Positions 18,942 to 27,199 of a stretch of 64,000 nt of DNA are shown piece by piece (positions within the stretch are counted from its first letter, which is position 1; each line of letters starts with the position of its first letter). Made by a program: the position numbers and the translations under genes. The stretch covers positions 124,001-188,000 of the forward strand of contig NZ_CP146373.1 in NCBI RefSeq assembly GCF_037055325.1. Reading direction: 5' to 3'. The DNA is from Arachnia propionica (GTDB lineage Bacteria > Actinomycetota > Actinomycetes > Propionibacteriales > Propionibacteriaceae). The notes under the pieces are model-generated. The model ran no database searches, was not told where the DNA came from, and saw nothing but the letters and a program-made list of their open reading frames with translations.

Positions 18942-19657
18942 CGAGCACCCCGAGCGATTTCGCGAAGGCGTTGCATGCCAAGCGCCGCAAACGCCGTCGG
19001 GGGCTGTGGGTGATTCTGGCTTCCGGAATCCTTGCGGTGTTGCTGGCGGGAATCGCCACCTGGTTGGTCTGGTTCTCGTCGGCCTTCGCGGCGACCGAGG
19101 TCCGGATCAACGGTGTGTCGCTGCTCACCGAGCAGCAGGTCACTGACGCCGCCGACGTCAAGCTGGGAGGGCCGCTCGCCACGCAAGATGTGGACGCGAT
19201 CCGCAATCGCATTGCTGCGTTGGCGCCAGTGGCTGAAGCACGTGTGGAAAGGCGTTTTCCGCACACCATTGAGATCACCATCACCGAACGCACCCTCGCC
19301 TACGTGTGGATGGACGAGGGCGTGGCCCGCTGGGTTGATGCGGACGGCGTGGTGTTCCACGAAGGGGGAGAGGCGGGGCAGGGGACCGTGAAGGCGAGCA
19401 TCGCGGCCCCCGAACAACGCATCTTGAAGGACGTGGCCACCGTGGTTTTCGCAGTGGCCCCGGTGTTGGGGGAACGGATCACACTGCTGCAGGCTTCGGC
19501 CGTGGATCGAATTGAGATCCAGCTGTCCGATGGAGACACCATCGTGTGGGGCAGTGCGGAACAATCCCAAGTGAAGGCCCAGGTGCTTTCGGTGCTGCTG
19601 AGTCAGGAGGCCAGCGTCTACGACGTCTCGGCTCCGCACGCTCCGACGACACGCTGA
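18938..19657 (+). CDS. ftsQ: Cell division protein FtsQ
   Basis: 239 residues. A basic cytoplasmic tail (KRRKRRRG) is followed by a transmembrane helix (about 24-46). An extracellular POTRA-like domain (about 49-118; EVRINGVSLL to ITERTLAYVW) and the FtsQ beta domain follow. It is the scaffold of FtsQLB. The TTG start at 18938 overlaps the murC stop by 4 bp (TTGA), an infrequent start codon but consistent with coupling at every other junction here. It is the last gene of the overlapping run. Confidence 0.9.
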   Translation: MTSTPSDFAKALHAKRRKRRRGLWVILASGILAVLLAGIATWLVWFSSAFAATEVRINGVSLLTEQQVTDAADVKLGGPLATQDVDAIRNRIAALAPVAEARVERRFPHTIEITITERTLAYVWMDEGVARWVDADGVVFHEGGEAGQGTVKASIAAPEQRILKDVATVVFAVAPVLGERITLLQASAVDRIEIQLSDGDTIVWGSAEQSQVKAQVLSVLLSQEASVYDVSAPHAPTTR

Positions 19658-19670
19658 CAACCCATGAAAC

Positions 19671-19689
19671 CCTCAACCTCTGGTTGAGG
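19671..19689 (+). promoter_or_regulatory. Palindrome in the ftsQ-ftsZ gap
   Basis: CCTCAACC and GGTTGAGG are perfect 8-bp arms around TCT, 81 bp before the ftsZ start. No T-run follows (TGATTTCT), so it is not a typical intrinsic terminator. An operator or attenuator for separate ftsZ transcription is plausible. No clear -35/-10 pair was found in the rest of the gap (19658-19769). Confidence 0.5.
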
Positions 19690-19769
19690 TGATTTCTGGA
19701 AGTTGCGGCATGGTCGTTGGATAGTGCGCCCATCTGCCCCTAGCCTTCTTTTCGACTACGAGGACAGGA

Positions 19770-20981
19770 ATGGCGGTCATGGCAAGCGCATCTCAGAACT
19801 ACCTGGCGGTTATAAAGGTCGTTGGCGTCGGCGGCGGTGGGGTGAACGCCGTCAACCGAATGATCGAGGCCGGGTTGCGCGGCGTCGAGTTCATCGCGGT
19901 CAATACCGATGCTCAGGCACTGCTCATGAGTGATGCTGACGTCAAACTCGACGTTGGTCGCGAGCTGACCCGTGGTCTGGGAGCTGGAGCGGATCCGTCC
20001 AAGGGGCGTCAGGCCGCCGAGGATCATGCCGAGGACATCGAGGAGGCCCTTAAGGGGGCTGACATGGTTTTCGTCACGGCAGGTGAGGGAGGCGGCACCG
20101 GTACGGGAGCCGCACCCATCGTCGCCAAGATCGCTCGTTCCCTCGGTGCTCTGACCATTGGGGTGGTGACCCGCCCCTTTTCCTTTGAAGGGCGCCGTCG
20201 CGCCACCCAGGCCGATTCGGGCATAGAGGCACTACGGGAGGAGGTCGACACCCTGATCGTCATCCCCAACGACAAGCTGTTGCAGATGACCGATCATCAG
20301 GTGGCCATTCTCGACGCCTTCAAACAGGCAGACCAGGTTTTGATGCAGGGTGTCTCCGGTATCACGGACCTGATCACTACCCCCGGCCTGATCAACCTTG
20401 ACTTCGCGGACGTCAAATCGATCATGAGCCAGGCGGGCTCGGCCCTGATGGGTATCGGGTCGGCTCGCGGCGAGGACCGGGCCCGGGCTGCGGCAGAAAT
20501 GGCCATCTCCTCCCCATTGCTCGAAGCGAGCATCGATGGCGCCCACGGAGTACTTCTCTCGATTGCGGGTGGCTCGGACCTTGGGCTGTTCGAGGTCTCT
20601 GCGGCTGCCCAGCTCATCGAGGAAGCCGCGCATGACGAGGCAAATATCATCTTTGGCACGGTCATTGACGATGCCTTGGGGGACGAGGTTCGAATCACAG
20701 TTATCGCTGCTGGCTTTGATGGCGGACATCCGCTGCCCCGCCCGCCGCGCCTCGAGACCACCCGAGGTGGCAACTTGCAGCAGCCTTCACCATCCCGTGC
20801 TGGTGGTTTTGGCGGCCCCAGCGGTCCCAGCCCGCTTGCAGGAGGGACGCCTCTCACGGGTTCCCGCGCGTCCCAAGCGCCGTCCCCTCACGTCGCGCCC
20901 ATGCAGCCGAGCCGTCCGGAACCGCGACCACTGCGGGCAGACGATGACGACGACCTGGATGTGCCCGACTTCATGAAATGA
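19770..20981 (+). CDS. ftsZ: Cell division tubulin FtsZ
   Basis: 403 residues. The core begins with [19 protein letters not shown], and the tubulin signature GGGTGTG is near residue 108. A Pro/Gly/Ser-rich linker leads to the conserved C-terminal tail LDVPDFMK, which contacts SepF. ATG 19770 is used; ATG 19779 is also possible. It assembles the GTP-dependent Z ring. Separated from ftsQ by 112 bp, it probably has its own promoter. Confidence 0.97.
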   Translation: MAVMASASQNYLAVIKVVGVGGGGVNAVNRMIEAGLRGVEFIAVNTDAQALLMSDADVKLDVGRELTRGLGAGADPSKGRQAAEDHAEDIEEALKGADMVFVTAGEGGGTGTGAAPIVAKIARSLGALTIGVVTRPFSFEGRRRATQADSGIEALREEVDTLIVIPNDKLLQMTDHQVAILDAFKQADQVLMQGVSGITDLITTPGLINLDFADVKSIMSQAGSALMGIGSARGEDRARAAAEMAISSPLLEASIDGAHGVLLSIAGGSDLGLFEVSAAAQLIEEAAHDEANIIFGTVIDDALGDEVRITVIAAGFDGGHPLPRPPRLETTRGGNLQQPSPSRAGGFGGPSGPSPLAGGTPLTGSRASQAPSPHVAPMQPSRPEPRPLRADDDDDLDVPDFMK

Positions 20982-21061
20982 CGGCGTGTCGGCAGTCATT
21001 GCACCCAGTTGCGGGCCCCCTATCTGTAGTCTCAAGCGAAAGTGTTTTAGGGAGGCGTGTC

Positions 21062-21613
21062 GTGGGTGTACGGAAGCTGGCTGAGTGGATGGGTCTCGTC
21101 GAGGATGGGCGCTACAGCGATCCCAAGGATGAGCTGTCCGAAGAGTACTCGGTGGATGAGTACGTGGAGCCAGAACCCGAGCCCAGGCCTGTGGCTAAAC
21201 TCCACCGTCATCCTCACGCCGCTAGGCCCGAGACTGCATCACCCGCTCCGGTGCCGAACCAGAGCCCTACACCGGCTCCTGCGGCGGCTTCTCGTTCAAA
21301 CCCCCCGACCCCGGAGCCGCGTCAGGTGACAGATCTCAGCCGAATCATCTATGTCCGACCGCGCAGCTACAACGAAGCGCGTTCCATCGGTGAGAATTAC
21401 CGTGACGGGATTCCCGTCATCATGAACCTCTCTGACATGGAACGCGGGGAGGACAAGAGGCTCGTGGATTTCGCTGCCGGTCTGATCTTTGGGCTGCGCG
21501 GCAACATCGAGCGCATTTCCAGTCAGGTCTTCCTGTTGTGCCCGCACAACCTCGTCGTCGGCCCTGAAGACAAGCAGAAGCTGGCTACCGGCGGTTTCTT
21601 CAACCAGAGCTGA
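21062..21613 (+). CDS. sepF: Cell division protein SepF
   Basis: 183 residues. It has a short membrane-binding N-terminal helix (KLAEWMGLVED), an acidic Pro-rich linker and a C-terminal SepF domain with RIIYVRPRSYNEA and GLRGNIERIS. The GTG at 21062 has AGGGAGG 6 bp upstream; an earlier in-frame ATG at 20978 would sit in the ftsZ stop region. SepF tethers FtsZ to the membrane in actinobacteria, which lack FtsA. The genes that often lie between ftsZ and sepF (a YlmD/PgeF and a YggS-like protein) are absent here. Confidence 0.94.
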   Translation: MGVRKLAEWMGLVEDGRYSDPKDELSEEYSVDEYVEPEPEPRPVAKLHRHPHAARPETASPAPVPNQSPTPAPAAASRSNPPTPEPRQVTDLSRIIYVRPRSYNEARSIGENYRDGIPVIMNLSDMERGEDKRLVDFAAGLIFGLRGNIERISSQVFLLCPHNLVVGPEDKQKLATGGFFNQS

Positions 21614-21617
21614 CCCC

Positions 21618-21902
21618 GTGGTTGCGCTGACACTGTTCTGGCTCCTCCAGGTCTACATGCTGATCCTCTTGGTGAGGGTCCTTCTTTCGTGGGTACCTGT
21701 GGTGAGCCGAGGGTGGACTCCTCGTGGGATTGTTCTGGTGCTGGTGGAGTCCGTCTATTTCGTCACTGATCCGCCCCTGAAGCTGCTGCGCTCGTTCATC
21801 AAACCGATGCGGATGGGTGCGGTTTCGCTGGATCTGGGCGTGCTAGTGCTGTTCCTGATCATCTACCTGCTCAGGAGCGTCGTCCTCTGGATCCCGTTCT
21901 GA
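21618..21902 (+). CDS. yggT: YggT-family membrane protein
   Basis: 94 residues with two hydrophobic segments (about 3-25 and 65-88) flanking the family segment DPPLKLLRSFIKP. The GTG at 21618 lies 4 bp after the sepF stop. The ribosome-binding site is weak, suggesting coupling. YggT proteins are conserved next to sepF and divIVA. Their exact function is not settled, although envelope or osmotic roles have been proposed. Confidence 0.88.
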   Translation: MVALTLFWLLQVYMLILLVRVLLSWVPVVSRGWTPRGIVLVLVESVYFVTDPPLKLLRSFIKPMRMGAVSLDLGVLVLFLIIYLLRSVVLWIPF

Positions 21903-21929
21903 TCCGGGCGTGTCGTGCTGGCTTCGCCG

Positions 21930-21958
21930 TTGGATCTGATGAAGTATTAGAGTAACCT
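21930..21958 (+). promoter_or_regulatory. Candidate promoter of divIVA
   Basis: TTGGAT (21930-21935) and TAACCT (21953-21958) are separated by 17 bp and lie 65 bp before the divIVA start. The match to the housekeeping sigma consensus is moderate. It would give divIVA transcription independent of sepF-yggT. Confidence 0.4.
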
Positions 21959-22022
21959 TAACGTTGTGCCCGGGGTTTCTCAGGATCGGGCACAAAGATT
22001 TTTCGACCGTGTGGGAGTAAAG

Positions 22023-22979
22023 ATGAGCCTGACCCTGGAAGAGGTTCGCCGAGTCCGGTTCCGGATGGCACGCCGTGGCGCCACCGGCTACGAGGTCGGT
22101 GACGTCGACACTTTCATAGACAAGGTGGAGGAGTCGTTCGCGCAGTTCGAGAACGAGCGGGATTTGCTTCGCCGGGAGGTTGAGGCTGCCCGCACAACCG
22201 GAGATCCGGCGCCTGTCGGCAACGATGAGGCCATGATCGCCAAGGATCATGAGATCAACTCGCTTCGAGGTGAGATTGAGCGTCTGCGTAGCCAGATGGC
22301 GCAGCAGGCCAAGCAGCAGGCTCCGGTTGCAGCGCCTGGGCAGTTGGATGACAAGCGTGTTGCGCAGCTCACCCAGGACAACGAGCGACTCCGAAGCGAA
22401 CTCGACCGGGCCCGCCGTGAGCTTGATGAGGCGCGTAGCAGCAACTCCCGTGTCAGTCACGTGGCAGGTAACACGGAGACCCTTCAGGTCGTCACACGTG
22501 AAGAGGCGACTCCCGCCGTTGTTCGGCTGGTGTCGTTGGCCACGGAGCAGGCCGAACGTCTCGTAGATGAGGCCAACAACGAGGCTCAGCGCAAGATCAA
22601 CGAGGCCAAGCAGCAGGCTTATGAGATCACCAGCGACGCACGCACCCGCGCCGAGCGCATCGAGTCCGAAGCTCGTGTCAATGCGGATCAGATTAACCGC
22701 GAAGCCCAGAGCCGTGCGGATCGCATGAATGGTGAGATTGATCGTCGTCGCACAGAATTGTTCGCAGAGTTGGAGCGAGAACAAGGTATCCTCACCCAGA
22801 AGGTTGCGGCGTTGCGTGGCTTTGAGTCCAGTTACCGCGAAAACATGCGTGGCTACCTGTCGCGGCATCTCGAATCCCTTGAACAGAACCTGCCGGAACC
22901 TTTGGATGTTCCGGAACTGGCCGAGCGTTCCAGGACCCCCCGTCTTGATGCGCTCGCCGCTCAGGACCGCCTGGCCTGA
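22023..22979 (+). CDS. divIVA: DivIVA / Wag31 polar growth scaffold
   Basis: 318 residues. The N-terminal membrane-binding DivIVA domain (MSLTLEEVRRVRF to YEVGDVDTFIDKV) is followed by long coiled-coil stretches rich in Glu, Arg and Gln. A second coiled region spans about residues 180-290. The ATG at 22023 has GGGAG 5-6 bp upstream. The protein self-assembles at negatively curved membrane and recruits the polar cell-wall synthesis machinery. Position after sepF-yggT is the standard one. Confidence 0.94.
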   Translation: MSLTLEEVRRVRFRMARRGATGYEVGDVDTFIDKVEESFAQFENERDLLRREVEAARTTGDPAPVGNDEAMIAKDHEINSLRGEIERLRSQMAQQAKQQAPVAAPGQLDDKRVAQLTQDNERLRSELDRARRELDEARSSNSRVSHVAGNTETLQVVTREEATPAVVRLVSLATEQAERLVDEANNEAQRKINEAKQQAYEITSDARTRAERIESEARVNADQINREAQSRADRMNGEIDRRRTELFAELEREQGILTQKVAALRGFESSYRENMRGYLSRHLESLEQNLPEPLDVPELAERSRTPRLDALAAQDRLA

Positions 22980-23000
22980 GCGGAAGGCAGAAGACTGGCT

Positions 23001-23038
23001 TGATGGTCCGGTGGGGGTGTACTCTCGCCGGACCATCA
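23001..23038 (+). terminator. Long hairpin between divIVA and the TraR/DksA gene
   Basis: TGATGGTCCGG (23001-23011) pairs with CCGGACCATCA (23028-23038). The stem continues inward through G-C and G-U pairs to a TGTA loop, about 17 bp in all. No T-tract follows, and the next gene starts 22 bp downstream. It may end divIVA transcripts or act as a processing or attenuation hairpin. Confidence 0.55.
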
Positions 23039-23060
23039 ACTCAAACCCCCGAGGACGGTA

Positions 23061-23480
23061 ATGTCACCCAGCAACCCCCCAGAGCCTGTGATCCTTCCAG
23101 TTCGTGACGGTGAAGAACCATGGACACCGGAGGAGATTCAGGAGCAACGCGAGGTTCTCGTGGAGGAGCTGGAAAGGCTCGACAAAAAGGTGGCCACCAC
23201 CGACAGTGAGTTGAGCGATCTTCTGCTCCAAGGCAACGATGGTGCAGGGCGGGATCCGGCAGATGTGGGCTCGTCCAATTTCGAGCGTGACCAGGAGCTG
23301 TCTTTGGCGCAAAACGCCCGCGAGATGGCGGATCAGGCGAGGCTTGCCCTGCATCTGTTCGACGAGGGCCAGTACGGGCTTTGTGAGGTGTGTGGAAAAC
23401 CAATCGGCAAGGGCAGGCTTCAGGTTTTCCCGCGGGCGACGATGTGCGTCACCTGCAAGCAGCGCGAGGAACGCCGCTGA
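23061..23480 (+). CDS. TraR/DksA-type C4 zinc-finger protein
   Basis: 139 residues. An N-terminal coiled coil (EEIQEQREVLVEELERL) is followed by a C-terminal zinc finger with the pairs CEVC and CVTC, about residues 113-134. ATG with GAGGAC upstream. Such proteins can bind the RNA polymerase secondary channel. The coiled-coil tip here lacks an obvious DxxDxA motif, so a DksA-like activity is uncertain. The lspA frame overlaps its last codons. Confidence 0.85.
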   Translation: MSPSNPPEPVILPVRDGEEPWTPEEIQEQREVLVEELERLDKKVATTDSELSDLLLQGNDGAGRDPADVGSSNFERDQELSLAQNAREMADQARLALHLFDEGQYGLCEVCGKPIGKGRLQVFPRATMCVTCKQREERR

Positions 23481-23974
23481 GCCGCAGGACCCCGGCCCTG
23501 CTCGCAGCGGGCGTCGCTTTGGTAGGGCTGGGGGTGGACCAAGCATCCAAAAAGGCCGTACTGGAGACGCTGTCTCCAGGGCAGCCTGTCGAGATCGTCG
23601 GAACCCTTGTGCGGTTTAACCTGATCTTCAACCCGGGAGCGGCCTTCAGCCTCGGGACGTCAATGACGCTAGCGCTCAGCATTTTCGCGATTGTTGCTCT
23701 GATGGCCTGTGTATTCATTGCCCTACGCACAGTGCGAACTCTTTCGCAGGGACTCGCGGTTGGGTTGATGATGGCAGGTATTTCGGGGAATCTTCATGAC
23801 AGGCTATTCCGTGCCCCCGGGCCGCTGCTCGGGCATGTTGTCGACTTTATTCAGCTCCCTCACTTCGCGATTTTCAATGTGGCGGACATGTGCATTACCA
23901 GTGCGGCTTTTCTGATCATCCTGCTGAGCCTGCACAATCCTTCCGGGGAGAAGAAGAGGGCAGAGCTGGGATGA
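23477..23974 (+). CDS. lspA: Lipoprotein signal peptidase II, LspA
   Basis: 165 residues if translation begins at CTG 23477, which overlaps the previous stop as CTGA and has GAGGA exactly 6 bp upstream. No ATG, GTG or TTG lies close by that keeps the first transmembrane helix whole; the nearest is GTG 23444 without a ribosome-binding site. Family segments are GVDQASK, FNPGAAFSL, the first catalytic Asp in GNLHDR and the second in FNVADMC. Four transmembrane helices are present. It cleaves prolipoprotein signal peptides in the membrane. Its stop overlaps the next gene by 4 bp. Confidence 0.92.
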   Translation: MSRRTPALLAAGVALVGLGVDQASKKAVLETLSPGQPVEIVGTLVRFNLIFNPGAAFSLGTSMTLALSIFAIVALMACVFIALRTVRTLSQGLAVGLMMAGISGNLHDRLFRAPGPLLGHVVDFIQLPHFAIFNVADMCITSAAFLIILLSLHNPSGEKKRAELG

Positions 23975-24891
23975 GCGTTTTTCTGGTGCCGGATACCTTG
24001 GCGGGGGAGCGGGTCGATCTCGTGGCATCCCGGGTGACGGGATACAGCCGTTCTAGAATGGCGGAGCTGATTGCCTCCGGGTCCGTGCTGCTGGACGGTG
24101 AGATCGTGACACGGGCCTCCCGGCTCGTCGCCGCTGGGGCGATGTTGGAACTGGTCGCCGATCCCCGTCCCACCCACGCTGTAGTAACGCCACGATTAGC
24201 CGACGGCCTGAGCGTGGTGCACGAGGATCGGGACATCGTCGTAGTGGACAAACCGGCAGGTGTGGCAGCCCACCCGAGCCTGGGCTGGGAAGGTCCCTCC
24301 GTTACTGAGCACCTGGCAGCCGCAGGGATTGCAATCGCTACATCGGGAGCCCCCGAACGGCAGGGCGTGGTGTCGAGGCTCGACGTCGGAACCTCCGGGC
24401 TTATGGTGCTCGCCCGTTCTGAGCGTGCTTATTCACTGTTGAAACAGGCTTTCCGAGACAAGACAGTGGACAAAACCTATCAAGCGCTCGTGCAGGGACA
24501 TCCTGACCCGTTCACCGGAACCATAGACGCTCCGATCGGTCGTCATCCAGGACATGAGTGGAAGATGGCGATCGTGGAGGGAGGGCGTGAATCGATCACG
24601 CACTACGAGACCCTCGAGGCACACCGCACGGCCACTCTCGTCGAGGTCAGGTTGGAGACTGGCCGCACCCACCAGATCCGGGTGCATTTCGCCGCGATCG
24701 GACATCCTTGTTGCGGCGATCCGCTTTACGGCTCAGACCCGGCACTTGCGAGACGCTTGGGAATCGATAGACAGTGGCTTCACGCCACTCGGCTGGCATT
24801 CGAGCACCCGGTTGAGGGAAGTCATGTCGAGTTTGAATCGGAGTTGCCGCGGGACCTTGAACACGCCTTGAACGAGGTGAGGTCAGACTGA
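23971..24891 (+). CDS. RluA-family pseudouridine synthase (RluC/RluD-like)
   Basis: 306 residues. An S4 RNA-binding domain is followed by the synthase domain, with the active-site segment VSRLDVGTSGLMV (Asp near residue 136). ETGRTHQIRVHFA near residue 230 is the RluA-family motif. The ATG at 23971 overlaps lspA by 4 bp. It likely modifies 23S rRNA. The exact uridine target cannot be told from sequence alone. The lspA-RluA pairing is common in bacteria. Confidence 0.88.
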   Translation: MSVFLVPDTLAGERVDLVASRVTGYSRSRMAELIASGSVLLDGEIVTRASRLVAAGAMLELVADPRPTHAVVTPRLADGLSVVHEDRDIVVVDKPAGVAAHPSLGWEGPSVTEHLAAAGIAIATSGAPERQGVVSRLDVGTSGLMVLARSERAYSLLKQAFRDKTVDKTYQALVQGHPDPFTGTIDAPIGRHPGHEWKMAIVEGGRESITHYETLEAHRTATLVEVRLETGRTHQIRVHFAAIGHPCCGDPLYGSDPALARRLGIDRQWLHATRLAFEHPVEGSHVEFESELPRDLEHALNEVRSD

Positions 24892-24913
24892 GGCCGTGAG
24901 GTAGGGTTGCGGC

Positions 24914-26347
24914 GTGCGTAGAGCAAAGATCGTTTGTACTCTGGGTCCGTCCGCCAATACGACTGACCGTCTCGTTCAACTCATCAACGCCGGAATGAAT
25001 GTCGCTCGCCTCAACATGAGCCACGGGGACTACACCGAGCACGAGAACCGTCTCAACGCCGTCCGAGAAGCCGCAAGGGTAACTGGCCGTACCGTGGGCG
25101 TCTTGGCCGATCTCCAAGGACCAAAGATCCGTCTTGGAAAGTTCGCAGACAACCAGAAACACTTCTTGGAGCCAGGAGACCGTTTCACCATCACCATCGA
25201 GGATGTTCTCGGCACCAAGGAACGCTGCTCCACCACCTTCAAGGGCCTCCCCGGGGACGTGAAGCCAGGGGACCAGGTCCTGATCGATGATGGAAAGGTG
25301 GGTCTGCGGGCTTTGGAGGTCTCGCCCACTGACGTGCTTTGCGAAGTGGTCGTAGGCGGCCATGTGTCCAACAACAAGGGAATCAACCTTCCCGGGGTCG
25401 CCGTCTCCGTTCCTGCGATGAGTGAGAAGGACGAGAGGGATCTGCGTTGGGCCCTCTCGAAAGACATCGACATGATCGCGCTTTCCTTCGTCCGTAGTGG
25501 TGACGACGTCAAACGGGTTCACGAGATCATGGATGAGGAAGGGCGCCGCATTCCCGTCATCGCAAAGCTGGAGAAACCGCAGGCGATCGCGAACCTTCAG
25601 GAAATCGTCGACGCCTTTGATGCTTTCATGGTTGCTCGAGGCGATCTGGGTGTTGAACTCCCGCTCGAGGATGTTCCGATGGTTCAGAAACAGATCATTC
25701 GCGCGGCACGCAAGTGGGCCAAGCCTGTGATTGTCGCGACCCAGATGCTGGAGTCCATGATCTCTTCCCCGAGACCCACCCGCGCCGAAGCCTCCGATGT
25801 CGCCAATGCGATTCTTGACGGTGCGGATGGCGTGATGCTCTCCGGTGAGACCTCCGTCGGCGACTACCCGGTGGAGACGGTCCAGACCATGGCCCGGATC
25901 GTCGAGGCTACGGAACACGACGGACACGCCGAGATCCACACCATCGACTGGGACCCGCACACCACCGGCGGGGTTCTCGCGCATGCCGCAGTGGAAGTCA
26001 CCCGGCGGGTTGGTGCACGATACCTGGTTGCCTTCACCAAGTCTGGTGATACGGCCCGGCGCTTGTCGCGTCTGCGTCCCTCCATCCCGTTGTTGGTTTT
26101 CACCCCTGAGGTGACCACTCGGCAGGCAATGACCCTCACGTGGGGTGTTGAGGCCCACATCACTCCAGACTTCACGGTTCAGGAGCAGATGGTGGAGACC
26201 GTCGATGCTTTTCTCCGGGAGCGGGGCATGATCGAGGTCGGGGAGCGCATCGTCATTTTGTCAGGGTCGCCCATGGGCGTTCCCGGGAAGACGAACAACC
26301 TGCGCGTCCACAAGGTCAAGAAGGCCAAGAACGAGATCGACGCCTGA
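24914..26347 (+). CDS. pyk: Pyruvate kinase
   Basis: 477 residues, full length. It has CTLGPSAN at the N-terminus, the substrate/metal region MVARGDLGVELP near residue 240, and the TQMLESM and TRAEASDVANAI segments. The C-terminal allosteric domain is present. It makes pyruvate and ATP from phosphoenolpyruvate. The GTG at 24914 has GAGGTAGGG upstream. TAGGGT 7 bp before the GTG could also serve as a -10 for a leaderless message, but no good -35 was seen. Confidence 0.95.
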   Translation: MRRAKIVCTLGPSANTTDRLVQLINAGMNVARLNMSHGDYTEHENRLNAVREAARVTGRTVGVLADLQGPKIRLGKFADNQKHFLEPGDRFTITIEDVLGTKERCSTTFKGLPGDVKPGDQVLIDDGKVGLRALEVSPTDVLCEVVVGGHVSNNKGINLPGVAVSVPAMSEKDERDLRWALSKDIDMIALSFVRSGDDVKRVHEIMDEEGRRIPVIAKLEKPQAIANLQEIVDAFDAFMVARGDLGVELPLEDVPMVQKQIIRAARKWAKPVIVATQMLESMISSPRPTRAEASDVANAILDGADGVMLSGETSVGDYPVETVQTMARIVEATEHDGHAEIHTIDWDPHTTGGVLAHAAVEVTRRVGARYLVAFTKSGDTARRLSRLRPSIPLLVFTPEVTTRQAMTLTWGVEAHITPDFTVQEQMVETVDAFLRERGMIEVGERIVILSGSPMGVPGKTNNLRVHKVKKAKNEIDA

Positions 26348-26358
26348 ATTTCGAGCAC

Positions 26359-26398
26359 GAGGAGGGCGGGAGCCGATGCATCGGCTCCCGCCCTCCTC
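26359..26398 (+). terminator. Perfect 40-bp palindrome, bidirectional terminator of pyk and tRNA-Leu
   Basis: The 20-bp arms (GAGGAGGGCGGGAGCCGATG and its exact complement) meet with no unpaired loop centre. It lies 12 bp after pyk on the plus strand and 5 bp after the tRNA-Leu 3' end on the minus strand. It is thus positioned to stop both convergent transcripts. TTCG follows on the plus side. Confidence 0.85.
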
Positions 26399-26402
26399 TT
26401 CG

Positions 26403-26486
26403 TACCCGGCAGGGGACTCGAACCCCTACGGCCTTGTGGGCCAACTGATTTTGAGTCAGTCGCGTCTACCATTCCGCCACCCGGGC
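26403..26486 (-). tRNA. tRNA-Leu (anticodon CAA)
   Basis: 84 nt on the minus strand. It has a D-arm with GGCGGAATGGTAGACGC, an anticodon stem ACTGA/TCAGT with loop CTCAAAA (anticodon CAA, reads UUG), a long class II variable arm, a T-arm AGGGG-TTCGAGT-CCCCT and discriminator A. The CCA end is not encoded. The acceptor stem shows a G1-U72 wobble and a G7-G66 mismatch. It converges on pyk. Confidence 0.93.
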
Positions 26487-26611
26487 AGCAAAGACCATTG
26501 TGCCACAACTGGTCGTTTCTTCGCCCAACCCCCTAGTGGCACGCTAGAATGCCTGCTGAATCCATGTCTGGAGACCTGTCGGTCCACTCGAAGGGGAATG
26601 GAGCTAGAAGC

Positions 26612-27199
26612 ATGGGCCAGAAGCGGCCGAAGAAGGTGCTCATTGCCGAGGACGAGGCGCTCATCCGTCTCGACTTGGTGGAGTTGCTGACCGAAGAAGG
26701 GTTTGAAGTGGTAGGGCAGGCAGCGGATGGCGAGGAGGCCGTCAAGCTTGCCCGGGAGTTGGAGCCCGACCTGATAATCATGGACGTGAAGATGCCCGGC
26801 ATGGATGGCATCACCGCGGCTGAGATCATCGGTGAGGAACGTATCGCCCCTATACTCATGCTCACCGCATTCAGCCAGAGCGAACTGGTTGAGCGGGCAC
26901 GGGACGCTGGGGTGATGGGATATCTCGTCAAACCATTCGGAGCCAATGAAGTGGTGCCCGCCATCGAGGTTGCCATCGGGCGTTTCGCTGAGCTGCGGGC
27001 GATCGAGGAGGAGCTGGCGAACCTCGAGGATCGTTTCGAATCCCGGAAGATCATCGATCAGGCCAAGGGAATGCTGCAGGAAGGCCTGGGACTGACCGAG
27101 CCTGAGGCGTTCCGGTGGATCCAGAAGACCGCCATGGACCTGCGCAAGTCGATGCGCGAGGTTGCCGAGGGCGTCATCTCACACAAACGGAAGAAGTGA
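26612..27199 (+). CDS. pdtaR: ANTAR-domain response regulator (PdtaR-like)
   Basis: 195 residues. The receiver domain has acidic residues at 13-15 and phosphorylatable Asp58 (LIIMDVKMPGMDG), a Thr near 86 and Lys in LVKPFG near 108. A coiled linker leads to a C-terminal ANTAR RNA-binding domain (IIDQAKGMLQEGLGLTE, residues about 150-166). ANTAR proteins prevent termination by binding dual hairpins in nascent RNA. In mycobacteria the orthologous gene also lies upstream of polA-rpsA-coaE. No histidine kinase is adjacent. The ATG at 26612 has GGAG 8 bp upstream. Confidence 0.9.
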   Translation: MGQKRPKKVLIAEDEALIRLDLVELLTEEGFEVVGQAADGEEAVKLARELEPDLIIMDVKMPGMDGITAAEIIGEERIAPILMLTAFSQSELVERARDAGVMGYLVKPFGANEVVPAIEVAIGRFAELRAIEEELANLEDRFESRKIIDQAKGMLQEGLGLTEPEAFRWIQKTAMDLRKSMREVAEGVISHKRKK

